Source of the DNA: Pedobacter gandavensis
Lineage (GTDB): Bacteria; Bacteroidota; Bacteroidia; Sphingobacteriales; Sphingobacteriaceae
DNA: 64,000 nt
NCBI RefSeq assembly: GCF_014172405.1
Contig: NZ_WNXC01000003.1
Coordinates: forward strand, 413,542 to 477,541
Reading direction: 5' to 3'
Position 1 is the stretch's first letter. Every line of letters begins with the position of its first letter. The notes under the pieces were generated by a model that was not told where the DNA came from, did not search any database, and worked only from the letters and a program-made list of their open reading frames with translations. Below, piece after piece: positions 8,221 to 16,780 of this stretch. The position numbers and the translations under genes were made by a program.

Positions 8221-8889
8221 ATGTCTACAACAGAAAAAGAAATGAGTCACCCAGTAAGAAAGGGTTCCTTTTTAGAAGAAAATTCAAAAAGCCTTTTGTT
8301 CATTGCAGGCGCTGTAGTGCTATTAATTGGAATCTACTTTTGGTATCAAAATGTATATCTAAAAGACAGAGCACAGGAAGCATCGGCTAAAATGTACAAA
8401 GCAGAGCAGTTTCTTGGTGTAGATTCTCTTGCCAATAAAGCAATCAATGGCGATGGTGGTTACCCAGGTTTAGAAAAAATTGCGGAAGAGTATGACAACA
8501 CCAAATCGGCAAACTTAGCGAACCTTTATTTAGGTGGTATCTATTTGCGTAAAGGTGAGTACAAAAAAGCAACTGAAGCTTTGGGTAAATATTCAGAAAC
8601 TGGTAGCCCGGTAGCAGATCCATTGGCTTTAGGTTTATTAGGTGATGCTTATAGCGAGTTGAAAGACTTCAAACAAGCGGCTACTTATTACAAAAAAGCA
8701 GCTGATAAAGCAAGCAACAAATTCACTTCTCCAATGTTCCTTAAAAAACTAGGATTAGTTTATGAGCACCTGAAAGATTTCAAATCTGCGGAAGATGCTT
8801 ATACTAAAATCAAAACTCAATATCCGGAAAGCCAGGAAGCAGCAATGATCGATGAATATATCGCTCGTGCTACCGTTCAGGTGAAGTAG
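8221..8889 (+). CDS. TPR-repeat inner-membrane protein, YfgM-like layout
   Basis: 222 residues starting MSTTEKEMSHPVRKG. One transmembrane helix at about residues 24-40 (LLFIAGAVVLLIGIYFWY) leaves the rest in the periplasm. Tetratricopeptide-like helices follow (LANLYLGGIYLRKGEYKKATEAL, in pieces; DAYSELKDFKQAATYY; LVYEHLKDFKSAEDAY). The layout, a short tail, one helix and soluble TPRs, resembles YfgM, a periplasmic chaperone partner of the Sec translocon, but homology is not proven. Followed at 21 bp by a terminator and then ribH. Confidence 0.8.
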   Translation: MSTTEKEMSHPVRKGSFLEENSKSLLFIAGAVVLLIGIYFWYQNVYLKDRAQEASAKMYKAEQFLGVDSLANKAINGDGGYPGLEKIAEEYDNTKSANLANLYLGGIYLRKGEYKKATEALGKYSETGSPVADPLALGLLGDAYSELKDFKQAATYYKKAADKASNKFTSPMFLKKLGLVYEHLKDFKSAEDAYTKIKTQYPESQEAAMIDEYIARATVQVK

Positions 8890-8909
8890 GATGAAAAAAA
8901 TATTATGAC

Positions 8910-8940
8910 AAAGGTTAGCCATTACGGCTAGCCTTTTTTT
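8910..8940 (+). terminator. Intrinsic terminator after the TPR gene
   Basis: GGTTAGCC pairs with GGCTAGCC (one G-T pair) over a 5-nt loop, followed by seven T. It ends 12 nt before the ribH -7 box. Confidence 0.85.
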
Positions 8941-8952
8941 GTACCCTTTCCT

Positions 8953-8960
8953 TATATTTG
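8953..8960 (+). promoter_or_regulatory. -7 box TATATTTG, 4 nt before the ribH ATG
   Basis: With the box at -7, transcription would start at the base before, or at, the A of the ATG: a leaderless candidate. Confidence 0.6.
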
Positions 8961-8964
8961 CAGT

Positions 8965-9456
8965 ATGGCAACACAACTTAAAAACCTATCTGACTTTTCA
9001 CATACTACTGTTCCTAATGGAGCTACGTTTAAAATCGCAATTGCTGTTGCGGAGTGGAATGCAGAAATCACGGGCAGCCTGTATAATGGCGCTTTAAAAA
9101 CCTTATTAGACCATGGCGTTGCAGCGGAGAACATTCTTTCTATTGCAGTTCCAGGTAGTTTTGAGCTGACTTCAGCTGCTGATATCCTGTTAAAAAAACA
9201 TACTGATCTAGATGCAGTAATTTGCTTAGGTTGTGTGATCCAGGGCGACACGAAACATTTCGACTTCATCTGTGATGCAGTAGCACATGGTGTAACTCAG
9301 GTAAGCGTAAAATACAGTAAGCCGGTTATTTTTGGCGTATTGACTACCAATGATTTACAACAGGCAATTGATCGTGCTGGTGGTAAACATGGCAACAAAG
9401 GCGATGAGGCTGCAATTACAGCCCTAAAAATGGCTGAACTGGCAGCTACTGCTTAA
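8965..9456 (+). CDS. ribH: 6,7-dimethyl-8-ribityllumazine synthase
   Basis: 163 residues. Catalyses the penultimate step of riboflavin synthesis, joining a pyrimidine and a butanone phosphate. Recognised by VAEWNAEITGSL, VPGSFELTSAADILL, CLGCVIQGDTKHFDFIC (catalytic His in TKHF), PVIFGVLT, and GNKGDEAA at the C-terminus. The family forms 60-subunit or pentameric assemblies in the cytoplasm. The start is fixed by the conserved MATQLKNLS start of the group, so its closeness to the -7 box is not an artefact of start choice. Confidence 0.96.
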   Translation: MATQLKNLSDFSHTTVPNGATFKIAIAVAEWNAEITGSLYNGALKTLLDHGVAAENILSIAVPGSFELTSAADILLKKHTDLDAVICLGCVIQGDTKHFDFICDAVAHGVTQVSVKYSKPVIFGVLTTNDLQQAIDRAGGKHGNKGDEAAITALKMAELAATA

Positions 9457-9522
9457 CAAAGCTTTGTTTCTTCGTATTAAAATCGGTAATTTAGTTGAAG
9501 AAAATTTTTAAATCCTTTGAAA

Positions 9523-9636
9523 ATGAAAAAATTAGTGCTCTTATTGCTTTGTGTAGGTTGTACGATTATGCTATTGCAGTCCTGCGCAAACAAACTTTGT
9601 CCGGCTTATGGCTCTTATCCCCAGAAAAGAAGATAA
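9523..9636 (+). CDS. Very small lipoprotein, 37 aa
   Basis: MKKLVLLLLCVGCTIMLL, then lipobox LQSC (Cys21), then ANKLCPAYGSYPQKRR. The mature peptide would be about 17 residues with a CPAYG motif, a pattern I recall from other Bacteroidota small lipoproteins. It lies between ribH and ytxJ, 66 bp and 33 bp away. Function unknown. Confidence 0.65.
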   Translation: MKKLVLLLLCVGCTIMLLQSCANKLCPAYGSYPQKRR

Positions 9637-9669
9637 AGGCTAAATACAATATCTATTAAAAGAATCTCA

Positions 9670-10002
9670 ATGCAGTGGAAACAGATAACTGATCTGGTAC
9701 AGATCAGTGAAATAAAAAATAATGAAGGCTACAGTTTAATTTTTAAACACAGTACCCGTTGTTCGGTGAGTAGTATGGCAAAGAGACGCTTTGAGTTGGA
9801 TTGGGAAGCGATTCCTGAGACTACCAAACTCTATTTCCTGGACTTAGTGAGCTTTAGAGAGATTTCTGCAAATATTGCAGAAACCTTCCAGGTGCATCAT
9901 GAATCTCCGCAGATCTTATTGATCAAAGACGGAGATTGCGTTCTTGATGCTTCCCATAGCGACATCTCCGCGGAGGAGGTTGCCGAAATGATTAATAATT
10001 AA
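9670..10002 (+). CDS. ytxJ: Bacillithiol-system monothiol bacilliredoxin YtxJ
   Basis: 110 residues, thioredoxin-like. The redox site is FKHSTRCSVSSMA (about residues 25-37) with a single cysteine, matching the monothiol bacilliredoxin YtxJ, which removes bacillithiol from mixed disulfides in the cytoplasm. QILLIKDGDCVLDASH is the fold's late strand region with the usual cis-Pro area before it. The presence of bshA at 23021 on the minus strand supports bacillithiol use. The 3' end overlaps the convergent OsmC gene by 11 bp. Confidence 0.88.
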   Translation: MQWKQITDLVQISEIKNNEGYSLIFKHSTRCSVSSMAKRRFELDWEAIPETTKLYFLDLVSFREISANIAETFQVHHESPQILLIKDGDCVLDASHSDISAEEVAEMINN

Positions 10003-10396
10003 AAGATACCGTTTGCTTGATATCAGGATGTAAACTCATCGCCACCGGACAAGTATGTGCCGAGCGCTCAATGATCGTTTTATCCTTATCAGAATAACCA
10101 TTTGCAGGGAATTGGAAATTGACTACAATTTCCGAAACCCTCCTTGGATTTTCGGCCATGACCTTTGTGATCTCACAAGTAGTCCCATCAATGTTGAAGC
10201 CATGTGAGGCAGATGCAATACCTACAATCGTCAGCATACAATTTCCTAAAGAAGTAGCCAGCAAATCTGTCGGCGAAAATGCCTCTCCTTTTCCCTGATT
10301 GTCCACCGGTGCATCGGTTATAATTTCATTTCCCGAACGTAAATGAACAGAAGTTGTCCGTAAACCTCCGTTATAAGTTATTTTTGAAGTTACCAT
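9992..10396 (-). CDS. OsmC/Ohr family peroxiredoxin-like protein
   Basis: 134 residues. The two family cysteines are visible in SLGNCMLTIVG (about residue 53) and SAHTCPVAMSLHPDI (about residue 117). These form the thiol pair that reduces organic hydroperoxides in Ohr/OsmC proteins; for general OsmC members the substrate is less certain. Length is standard. Convergent with ytxJ (11-bp overlap) and divergent from lipA, so it sits among redox and sulfur genes. Confidence 0.9.
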   Translation of the reverse strand: MVTSKITYNGGLRTTSVHLRSGNEIITDAPVDNQGKGEAFSPTDLLATSLGNCMLTIVGIASASHGFNIDGTTCEITKVMAENPRRVSEIVVNFQFPANGYSDKDKTIIERSAHTCPVAMSLHPDIKQTVSFNY

Positions 10397-10493
10397 CGCT
10401 TAGTTTTTAGATACAAGATTAACATATTTTTTTAAAACTGTCAGATTAGCGTTGTTAAACGGCCCATTTTTATAACTATTCAAACCTATTGCT

Positions 10494-10501
10494 TAACTTT
10501 G
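10494..10501 (+). promoter_or_regulatory. -7 box TAACTTTG, 4 nt before the lipA ATG
   Basis: The box contains an in-frame TAA for the lipA frame, so no upstream start is possible. Transcription is expected to start on or next to the ATG at 10506. Confidence 0.65.
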
Positions 10502-10505
10502 CCTC

Positions 10506-11384
10506 ATGATCGAACTTCCGGTTGTTTCCGCAAACACAGTACAACGTAAACCTGATTGGCTTAGAGTTAAGCTTCCTGTTGGTAAAGAATATGCACAAGT
10601 ACGTAGTCTGGTAGACACGCATAAACTGCATACCATTTGCGAAAGTGGCAATTGCCCAAATATGGGCGAATGCTGGGGTGCTGGTACTGCAACCTTTATG
10701 ATTCTTGGAAATATCTGTACGCGTTCCTGCTCTTTCTGTGCAGTAGCAACCGGCAGACCATTGGCTGTAGATACAGATGAGCCAAATCGTGTGGCGAACT
10801 CGGTGAAACTGATGCAGGTAAAACACTGTGTAATCACTTCCGTAGATAGAGATGACCTGAAAGATGGTGGTTCTATCATCTGGGCAGAAACATTACAGGC
10901 AATCAGGAGAGAAAGTCCGGAAACTACATTAGAAACCTTAATCCCTGACTTTAGAGGGATCTGGGATAATTTATACCGCGTACTGGAAGAAAGACCAGAG
11001 GTGATGTCTCATAATATTGAAACGGTAAGACGTTTGACCAAACAAGTGCGCATCCAGGCTAAATATGATCGAAGTTTAGAGTGCCTTAAACGCATTTCAG
11101 ATTTTGGATTGAGAACCAAAACCGGTATTATGCTGGGTTTGGGTGAAACCGAAGAAGATGTTTATGAAGCAATGGACGATCTGGTAGCCAATGGCGTACA
11201 CATCCTAACCTTAGGACAATACCTACAGCCTACCCGCAACCACCATCCGGTGCTGGACTGGATTCATCCAGATCAGTTTGCAAAATATAAAGAAGTAGGC
11301 ATGGCTAAAGGATTTAAATATGTAGAAAGCGGACCATTGGTACGTTCTTCTTATCATGCTGAAAAACACCTATTTGATTTATAA
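10506..11384 (+). CDS. lipA: Lipoyl synthase
   Basis: 292 residues. Radical SAM enzyme inserting two sulfurs into octanoylated lipoyl domains. The auxiliary cluster cysteines are Cys45, Cys50 and Cys56 ([12 protein letters not shown]), the radical SAM cluster is CTRSCSFC (Cys71, 75, 78), and the C-terminal serine ligand lies in [19 protein letters not shown] and TLGQYLQPT are also family signatures. The ATG is the only possible start, being directly preceded by an in-frame stop and lying four residues before the conserved region. Divergent from the OsmC gene. Confidence 0.97.
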   Translation: MIELPVVSANTVQRKPDWLRVKLPVGKEYAQVRSLVDTHKLHTICESGNCPNMGECWGAGTATFMILGNICTRSCSFCAVATGRPLAVDTDEPNRVANSVKLMQVKHCVITSVDRDDLKDGGSIIWAETLQAIRRESPETTLETLIPDFRGIWDNLYRVLEERPEVMSHNIETVRRLTKQVRIQAKYDRSLECLKRISDFGLRTKTGIMLGLGETEEDVYEAMDDLVANGVHILTLGQYLQPTRNHHPVLDWIHPDQFAKYKEVGMAKGFKYVESGPLVRSSYHAEKHLFDL

Positions 11385-11420
11385 TCTGCAGGAATCAAAC
11401 AAATATTAAATTTTCTTGTT

Positions 11421-11455
11421 AAGGTTTACGGTATATCTGTATATTAGTAAACCTT
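11421..11455 (+). promoter_or_regulatory. 9-bp inverted repeat ending in the sigma-factor start codon
   Basis: AAGGTTTAC (11421-11429) is the exact inverse of GTAAACCTT (11447-11455). The right arm includes the first two bases of the TTG start at 11454. It could be a DNA-binding site or an RNA hairpin hiding the start. Confidence 0.55.
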
Positions 11456-12005
11456 GACAACGAACAATAAAATCTCCCTCACTGAAGAACAACTCGTTCT
11501 GGCCTTAAAGGCTCAGGACACCAATGCTATGAAAGCATTGTACGATATGTATTCAGCCTCTTTGTTTGGTGTCATTTCCCGAATCGTAGTTCATACCGAA
11601 GTCGCGGAAGATATATTACAAGAAACTTTCTTGAAAATCTGGAATTCGGCAGGTACTTATGATGTCTCTAAAGGCCGTCTATTTACCTGGATGATGAATA
11701 TTGCCCGGAATTTAGCTATCGATAAGCTCCGTTCAAAAGATTTTAAGAATGCCAGCAAAAACCAAGACATCGAAAATAACGTAGATTTCGTTGACGCACA
11801 GAAAGAAACAACTTTCAACGCAGATGTGATTGGTTTAAAAGACATGGTGACTGCGCTTAAACCGGAATTCACCAATGTGTTGGATATGGTTTATTTTAAA
11901 GGCTATACACACGTCGAAGCGGCAGAAGAATTGGATTTGCCATTGGGAACGGTTAAAACCCGCATCCGGATGGCTATTATGGAATTAAGAAAGCATTTTA
12001 ATTAA
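11454..12005 (+). CDS. ECF RNA polymerase sigma factor, SigK-like
   Basis: 183 residues with a TTG start; an in-frame TAA lies 2 codons upstream, so no earlier start exists. Region 2 is at about residues 25-95 (ALYDMYSASLFGVISRIV, AEDILQETFLKIWN, LFTWMMNIARNLAIDKLRS) and region 4 at 130-180 (DMVYFKGYTHVEAAEELDLPL, then GTVKTRIRMAIMELRKH). The gene directly downstream encodes an RskA-like anti-sigma factor, so this is a SigK/RskA-type pair responding to an envelope or redox signal; the signal itself is not visible. Confidence 0.92.
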   Translation: MTTNNKISLTEEQLVLALKAQDTNAMKALYDMYSASLFGVISRIVVHTEVAEDILQETFLKIWNSAGTYDVSKGRLFTWMMNIARNLAIDKLRSKDFKNASKNQDIENNVDFVDAQKETTFNADVIGLKDMVTALKPEFTNVLDMVYFKGYTHVEAAEELDLPLGTVKTRIRMAIMELRKHFN

Positions 12006-12866
12006 GTGGAAGAGGGAAAAGCATATATCGAATCAGGCATACTTGAACTTTACGTTCTCGGCGAGCTTACAACGCAGGAACAACGGGAAGTAGAGGCAAT
12101 GGCAGCAAAATATCCGGAAATAAAAAAGGAGATCAGTGCCATTGAGCTTGCTATGGAAAATTATGCCCTGGAAAACGCGATTACACCATCTGCAGAGTTG
12201 GAGCGCATCATTCTGGAGAAAATCACACCGAAGGGAAAAGAAACACCTGTTGCCCCTACTACAGCTCTATTGGCCAGTCAGCAGTCAGGAGTGTTGCCTA
12301 TTCATCAAGCAGGATATGAATCAAAAATAAGGACCTTAAAATTTGCCTTAGCAGCTTGTGCAGCATTGCTATTAATAACAGGCATTGCGCTTTATTCTGC
12401 ACATACAGAATTAGATACTGCAAAAAATCAAATCATCGCCCTAAATCAGGATAAGCAACGATTTGCCACCACGGTAAATTACCTGGAAGGAACCAATAAA
12501 GAATTGCAAACTATTGCAGATATGCCTGCTGATCCGGATTGGAAAATAGTACGTTTGGCAGGGACAGAAATGGACCCTGAGGCAAAAATGACGGTTTATT
12601 GGCATACTTCGGGTCGCCATGTGATGCTGGACAATACCAAAATGGGACTTCCTAAAAACGATGACGCACACCAATATCAATTGTGGGCATTGGTCAAAGG
12701 TAAACCTGTTGACCTTGGTGTATTTGATGTGAACGCAGACAGCAGTCACATCCTCTTAAAAATGAAGGAAATTGCAGGTGCTGATGCTTTTGCTGTGACT
12801 TTAGAGAAAAGAGGTGGTTCAGCTGCTCCTACGATGGACCAAATGATTGCCAAAGGTGGCGTTTAA
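12006..12866 (+). CDS. Anti-sigma factor, RskA-like
   Basis: 286 residues, GTG start immediately after the sigma stop codon. The N-terminal cytoplasmic part (1-100) contains ESGILELYVLGELTTQE, typical of zinc-less anti-sigma domains. One transmembrane helix is at about residues 108-126 (LKFALAACAALLLITGIAL). The periplasmic part is the RskA domain with MTVYWHTSGRHVMLDN, GLPKNDDAHQYQLWAL and FAVTLEKRGGSAAPT. It should bind the adjacent sigma factor at the membrane. Its stop is 2 bp from the stop of the convergent nnrD. Confidence 0.92.
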   Translation: MEEGKAYIESGILELYVLGELTTQEQREVEAMAAKYPEIKKEISAIELAMENYALENAITPSAELERIILEKITPKGKETPVAPTTALLASQQSGVLPIHQAGYESKIRTLKFALAACAALLLITGIALYSAHTELDTAKNQIIALNQDKQRFATTVNYLEGTNKELQTIADMPADPDWKIVRLAGTEMDPEAKMTVYWHTSGRHVMLDNTKMGLPKNDDAHQYQLWALVKGKPVDLGVFDVNADSSHILLKMKEIAGADAFAVTLEKRGGSAAPTMDQMIAKGGV

Positions 12867-12868
12867 GA

Positions 12869-13813
12869 TCAGTCTTCCGCTTTATTAAACAAACTTTTTA
12901 CGGTTATCGGAATTTGTGCGGCTACCTCTGAGGCCGTTACATTGAAATGTGTGGTACTCAACTCATCCCCGGCTTTGCCATGAAAATAGCAGGAAAGTAT
13001 TGCTGCGGCCTTTGCACTATATCCTTGCGCCAAATAAGCGGTCAATATACCGGTTAGCACATCCCCCATTCCACCTTGTGCCATCGCTGGGTTTCCCGTT
13101 TGATTAATAGATACATCGCCTTCATGATCCACAATAAAGGTATATTGATTTTTGAGAATCAGAATGACACCTCTTTTTTTAGCTTCGGTTCTGGCCGTTT
13201 GTAAACGATCCCACCAATTTTTATGGGGACCAAAAAGACCATCAAATTCTTTTACATGAGGACTCAGGATGGAATCTTTAGGCAAGAGGTGAAATAAGTC
13301 TGGATGTCCGCTTAGGATGGCTAATGCATCCGCATCGATCACCACTGGTTGTTTCAGTGCAAAAATCTCTGCCATAATGGTATGACTATCTACCATTCGG
13401 CCAATTCCTGGCCCAATACCAATTGCATCATAATTATCTAATGTTCTGGATCTGAGTAACTCAGAACGCTCGAGGTACATCGCCTCTGGTACAGCGGTAT
13501 TCAGTGCCGTTAACCCTTGTACAGGAATGGAAAGCGTAATCAAGCCTGCTCCGCCATACACACAGCCTTTAGCACAGAGCAAAGCTGCACCCATGGTCTT
13601 CTCTGCTCCGGCAATGATCAGGGCATGGCCATAAGTTCCTTTATGAGAAAAAGGCATTCTGATTTTGACCATGCCGCGTATGTCGGCCAGTTCTATTAAT
13701 TTATAAGGAGAAGCTTTTGCTTCTGCACTTTGTTTAGTTAATCCACGATCTACTACCTGTTTTTTACTCAATGGATCTGTATCGGGTAAATAGGCATTCA
13801 GGAAAACTGACAT
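12869..13813 (-). CDS. nnrD: ADP-dependent NAD(P)H-hydrate dehydratase
   Basis: 314 residues. Repairs hydrated NAD(P)H using ADP. Signatures: FSHKGTYGHALIIAGAEKTMGAA (in parts), GIGPGIGR, VVIDADAL, LSPHVKEF, and the nucleotide loop NPAMAQGGMGDVLTG. In Bacteroidota this domain is normally fused behind the NnrE epimerase in one protein of about 500 residues. Here the epimerase half is missing, but a stretch resembling the fusion linker (VVDRGLTKQSAEAK, about residues 20-33) remains. The gene follows uvrA by 9 bp in the same direction. Confidence 0.92.
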   Translation of the reverse strand: MSVFLNAYLPDTDPLSKKQVVDRGLTKQSAEAKASPYKLIELADIRGMVKIRMPFSHKGTYGHALIIAGAEKTMGAALLCAKGCVYGGAGLITLSIPVQGLTALNTAVPEAMYLERSELLRSRTLDNYDAIGIGPGIGRMVDSHTIMAEIFALKQPVVIDADALAILSGHPDLFHLLPKDSILSPHVKEFDGLFGPHKNWWDRLQTARTEAKKRGVILILKNQYTFIVDHEGDVSINQTGNPAMAQGGMGDVLTGILTAYLAQGYSAKAAAILSCYFHGKAGDELSTTHFNVTASEVAAQIPITVKSLFNKAED

Positions 13814-13822
13814 AATTAGATT

Positions 13823-16666
13823 TTATAAACCCATTTCTTTCTTTAAAAACTTACCGGTTAAACTAATTGGGTTCTGTACTAATCCTTCAGGAGTTCCTTC
13901 AAAGATGATCCTGCCACCGCCGGCACCACCTTCTTCTCCTAAATCGATCACCCAATCCGCTACTTTTACGACGTCCAGGTTGTGCTCAATGACCAATACC
14001 GTATTCCCTTTTTCCACCAATTCATTCAGCACACCAAGCAACACATTAATATCCTCAAAATGTAAGCCAGTTGTTGGTTCATCCAGAATATAAAATGTTT
14101 TTCCAGTGTCTTTTTTAGAAAGTTCCGTTGCCAGTTTTACCCTTTGCGCTTCCCCACCGGAAAGCGTGGTAGAAGACTGGCCTAAAGTAATATAACCTAA
14201 ACCTACATCTTTAAGCGTTTTGATTTTACGGTAGATGACCGGCATATTTTCAAAGAAATCACAGGCTTCCTCGATACTCATATCGAGTACGTCACTGATG
14301 GATTTACTACGGTAACGCACTTCCAGGGTTTCCCTGTTGTATCTTTTTCCACCACATTCTTCACAAGGCACCTGTACATCTGGAAGGAAGTTCATTTCGA
14401 TGACTTTCATTCCTCCTCCCTGACACGTTTCACACCTTCCTCCTTTTACATTAAAAGAGAAACGGCCTGGTTTATAACCTCTGATCTTGGCTTCCGGCAA
14501 TTGCACAAACAAGTTTCTGATGTCAGAAAACACGCCTGTATAGGTAGAAGGGTTAGATCTTGGCGTACGTCCGATAGGCGCCTGATCGATTTCAATTACT
14601 TTATCAATTTCTTTAATGCCATTGATTTTTTCATACGGCAAAGGATGTTTCTTAGCCCTAAAGAAATGATGGTTTAAAATCGGGTATAAGGTTTCGGTAA
14701 TCAAACTGGATTTACCACTTCCGGACACCCCGGTTACGGCAATAAATTTACCCAATGGGAATTCTACCGATACCTCTTTTAAATTATGTCCACTTGCTTT
14801 GATGATGGATAATTTATGACCAGTTCCTTTCCTACGTTTTTTAGGAACTTCAATTCCTTTCTTACCATTCAGGTAAGCCGCAGTCAAGGTATCTGATTTT
14901 AGAATCTCTGCCGGAGTTCCCTGCGCAACGATTTGTCCGCCGCGAACACCTGCTGCAGGTCCCACATCAATCACATGATCTGCTTCCAGAATCATGTCTT
15001 TGTCGTGTTCTACTACCAATACCGTATTCCCAAGGTCTCTTAAATTTTTCAAAGCACCAATTAAACGCTCATTGTCGCGTTGGTGCAAGCCAATACTTGG
15101 CTCATCCAGAATGTACATTACATTCATCAGTTGCGAACCGATTTGCGTCGCCAAACGAATCCGCTGCGCCTCACCACCTGATAAAGTCCTCGCCGTACGA
15201 TCCAGAGAAAGATAATTCAACCCTACATCCGTCAGGAAGCCCAATCTGGTTCTGATTTCTTTAAGAATTTCTTTAGCAATGGTATTTTGACGTTCCGACA
15301 AGCGACTTTCTATGTCCACATACCAGTTTTTCAAACTGTTAATGTCCATTTCTGCCAGCTCAAAAATATTTTTGCCGTCAATTTTAAAATGCAAACTTTC
15401 CTTCTTTAACCTCGCCCCATTACATACCGGACAGGTTTTAAGTTTACGGAAGGTTTCCATATCGTCAATCGCTCCTTCTCCCTTTTTCTCCTGTTGCTCT
15501 TCCAACAGTTTAATGATTCCATCAAAAGTGATCTGGTAGTTTTGAACATTCCATTTGTTGTATTCTACAGCTACACTTAGCAATTCATGAGAACCGTCCA
15601 GAATGATCCCAATCTGTTCTTCTGTGAGTTTTTCCAGTGGCGTAGATAAAGAGAAGTTATATTTTTTGGCCAGCGCCTTCAACACCTGGAAAACCCAGAT
15701 GTCGCGGTACTCTCCTAATGGTGCTAAACCACCGTTCATAATGCTCAATTTAGGATTCGGCATCACCGATTCCTTATCGATTACAAAAATATACCCCAGT
15801 CCGTCGCAGCTTTCACAGGCTCCATAAGGAGAGTTAAAAGAGAAACTATTGGGTTGTGGCTCATCATAGGAGATTCCAGTGGTTGGGCACATCAGGAAGC
15901 GACTAAAATGAGCAACATTATTGTCTTTATCGCTAATTTTAATAATCCCTTTTCCCATTTTCATCGCGGTTTGAATAGAATCATTCAAACGCTTTTGATC
16001 TTCTTTATCAACGATCAGTCGATCAATGACCACTTCAATATCATGGATTTTATAACGATCCACCTGCATTTTAGGGCTCATGTCCTGTATTTCTCCATCA
16101 ATGCGCACCTTCACATATCCTTGTTTACGAATTTGTTCGAATAACTCTCTGTAATGTCCTTTACGGCCTTTTACTACAGGCGCCAGGATATTCACCGGCA
16201 TCCCTTCAAATTTCTTATAGACATTTCCCAGAATCTGATCTTCGCTCATGCGCTCCATTTTCTCCCCTGTATTGTAAGAGAAGGCATCCGCAGTACGCGC
16301 ATACAATAAACGCATGAAATCATAGATTTCAGTAATTGTACCTACAGTAGATCTTGGGTTTTTACTGGTTGTTTTTTGTTCGATGGCAATCACCGGACTT
16401 AATCCAGATATCTTGTCGACATCAGGACGCTCCATTCCACCCATAAACTGGCGGGAATACGCGCTAAAAGTCTCCATATACCTCCGCTGCCCCTCCGCAT
16501 AAATGGTGTCAAATGCCAAAGAAGACTTTCCACTTCCACTCAACCCGGTAATGACTACCAGCTGGTTGCGGGGAAAGGAGATGTCTATATTTTTAAGGTT
16601 ATGTACCCTGGCACCATATACTTCTACATCCTTTTGCTCGCCCAGGTCAACGGTATTTTTGCTCAT
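13823..16666 (-). CDS. uvrA: Excinuclease ABC subunit A
   Basis: 947 residues, normal for UvrA, the damage-sensing ATPase of nucleotide excision repair. Two ABC modules: first Walker A GLSGSGKSSLAFDT near residue 42, second GVSGSGKSSLI near 640, and signatures LSGGEAQRIRLA and LSGGEAQRVKLA. Zinc-binding cysteines are seen at ACESCDGLG, TCPVCNGARL, CETCQGGG and CEECGGKRYN. Start ATG 16666 gives MSKNTVDLGEQKDVEVYGAR. nnrD follows 9 bp downstream, so an operon is likely. No clear promoter box found upstream. Confidence 0.98.
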   Translation of the reverse strand: MSKNTVDLGEQKDVEVYGARVHNLKNIDISFPRNQLVVITGLSGSGKSSLAFDTIYAEGQRRYMETFSAYSRQFMGGMERPDVDKISGLSPVIAIEQKTTSKNPRSTVGTITEIYDFMRLLYARTADAFSYNTGEKMERMSEDQILGNVYKKFEGMPVNILAPVVKGRKGHYRELFEQIRKQGYVKVRIDGEIQDMSPKMQVDRYKIHDIEVVIDRLIVDKEDQKRLNDSIQTAMKMGKGIIKISDKDNNVAHFSRFLMCPTTGISYDEPQPNSFSFNSPYGACESCDGLGYIFVIDKESVMPNPKLSIMNGGLAPLGEYRDIWVFQVLKALAKKYNFSLSTPLEKLTEEQIGIILDGSHELLSVAVEYNKWNVQNYQITFDGIIKLLEEQQEKKGEGAIDDMETFRKLKTCPVCNGARLKKESLHFKIDGKNIFELAEMDINSLKNWYVDIESRLSERQNTIAKEILKEIRTRLGFLTDVGLNYLSLDRTARTLSGGEAQRIRLATQIGSQLMNVMYILDEPSIGLHQRDNERLIGALKNLRDLGNTVLVVEHDKDMILEADHVIDVGPAAGVRGGQIVAQGTPAEILKSDTLTAAYLNGKKGIEVPKKRRKGTGHKLSIIKASGHNLKEVSVEFPLGKFIAVTGVSGSGKSSLITETLYPILNHHFFRAKKHPLPYEKINGIKEIDKVIEIDQAPIGRTPRSNPSTYTGVFSDIRNLFVQLPEAKIRGYKPGRFSFNVKGGRCETCQGGGMKVIEMNFLPDVQVPCEECGGKRYNRETLEVRYRSKSISDVLDMSIEEACDFFENMPVIYRKIKTLKDVGLGYITLGQSSTTLSGGEAQRVKLATELSKKDTGKTFYILDEPTTGLHFEDINVLLGVLNELVEKGNTVLVIEHNLDVVKVADWVIDLGEEGGAGGGRIIFEGTPEGLVQNPISLTGKFLKKEMGL

Positions 16667-16780
16667 ATTTTTATTAAAACAATACTGATATCTATATATT
16701 TAAGACAACAAATTTTCAGCCACAAAAATGCTAAAAATTTTATCAAATGAAAAGTTTACAAGCCTTGCGGCTGATAATGT

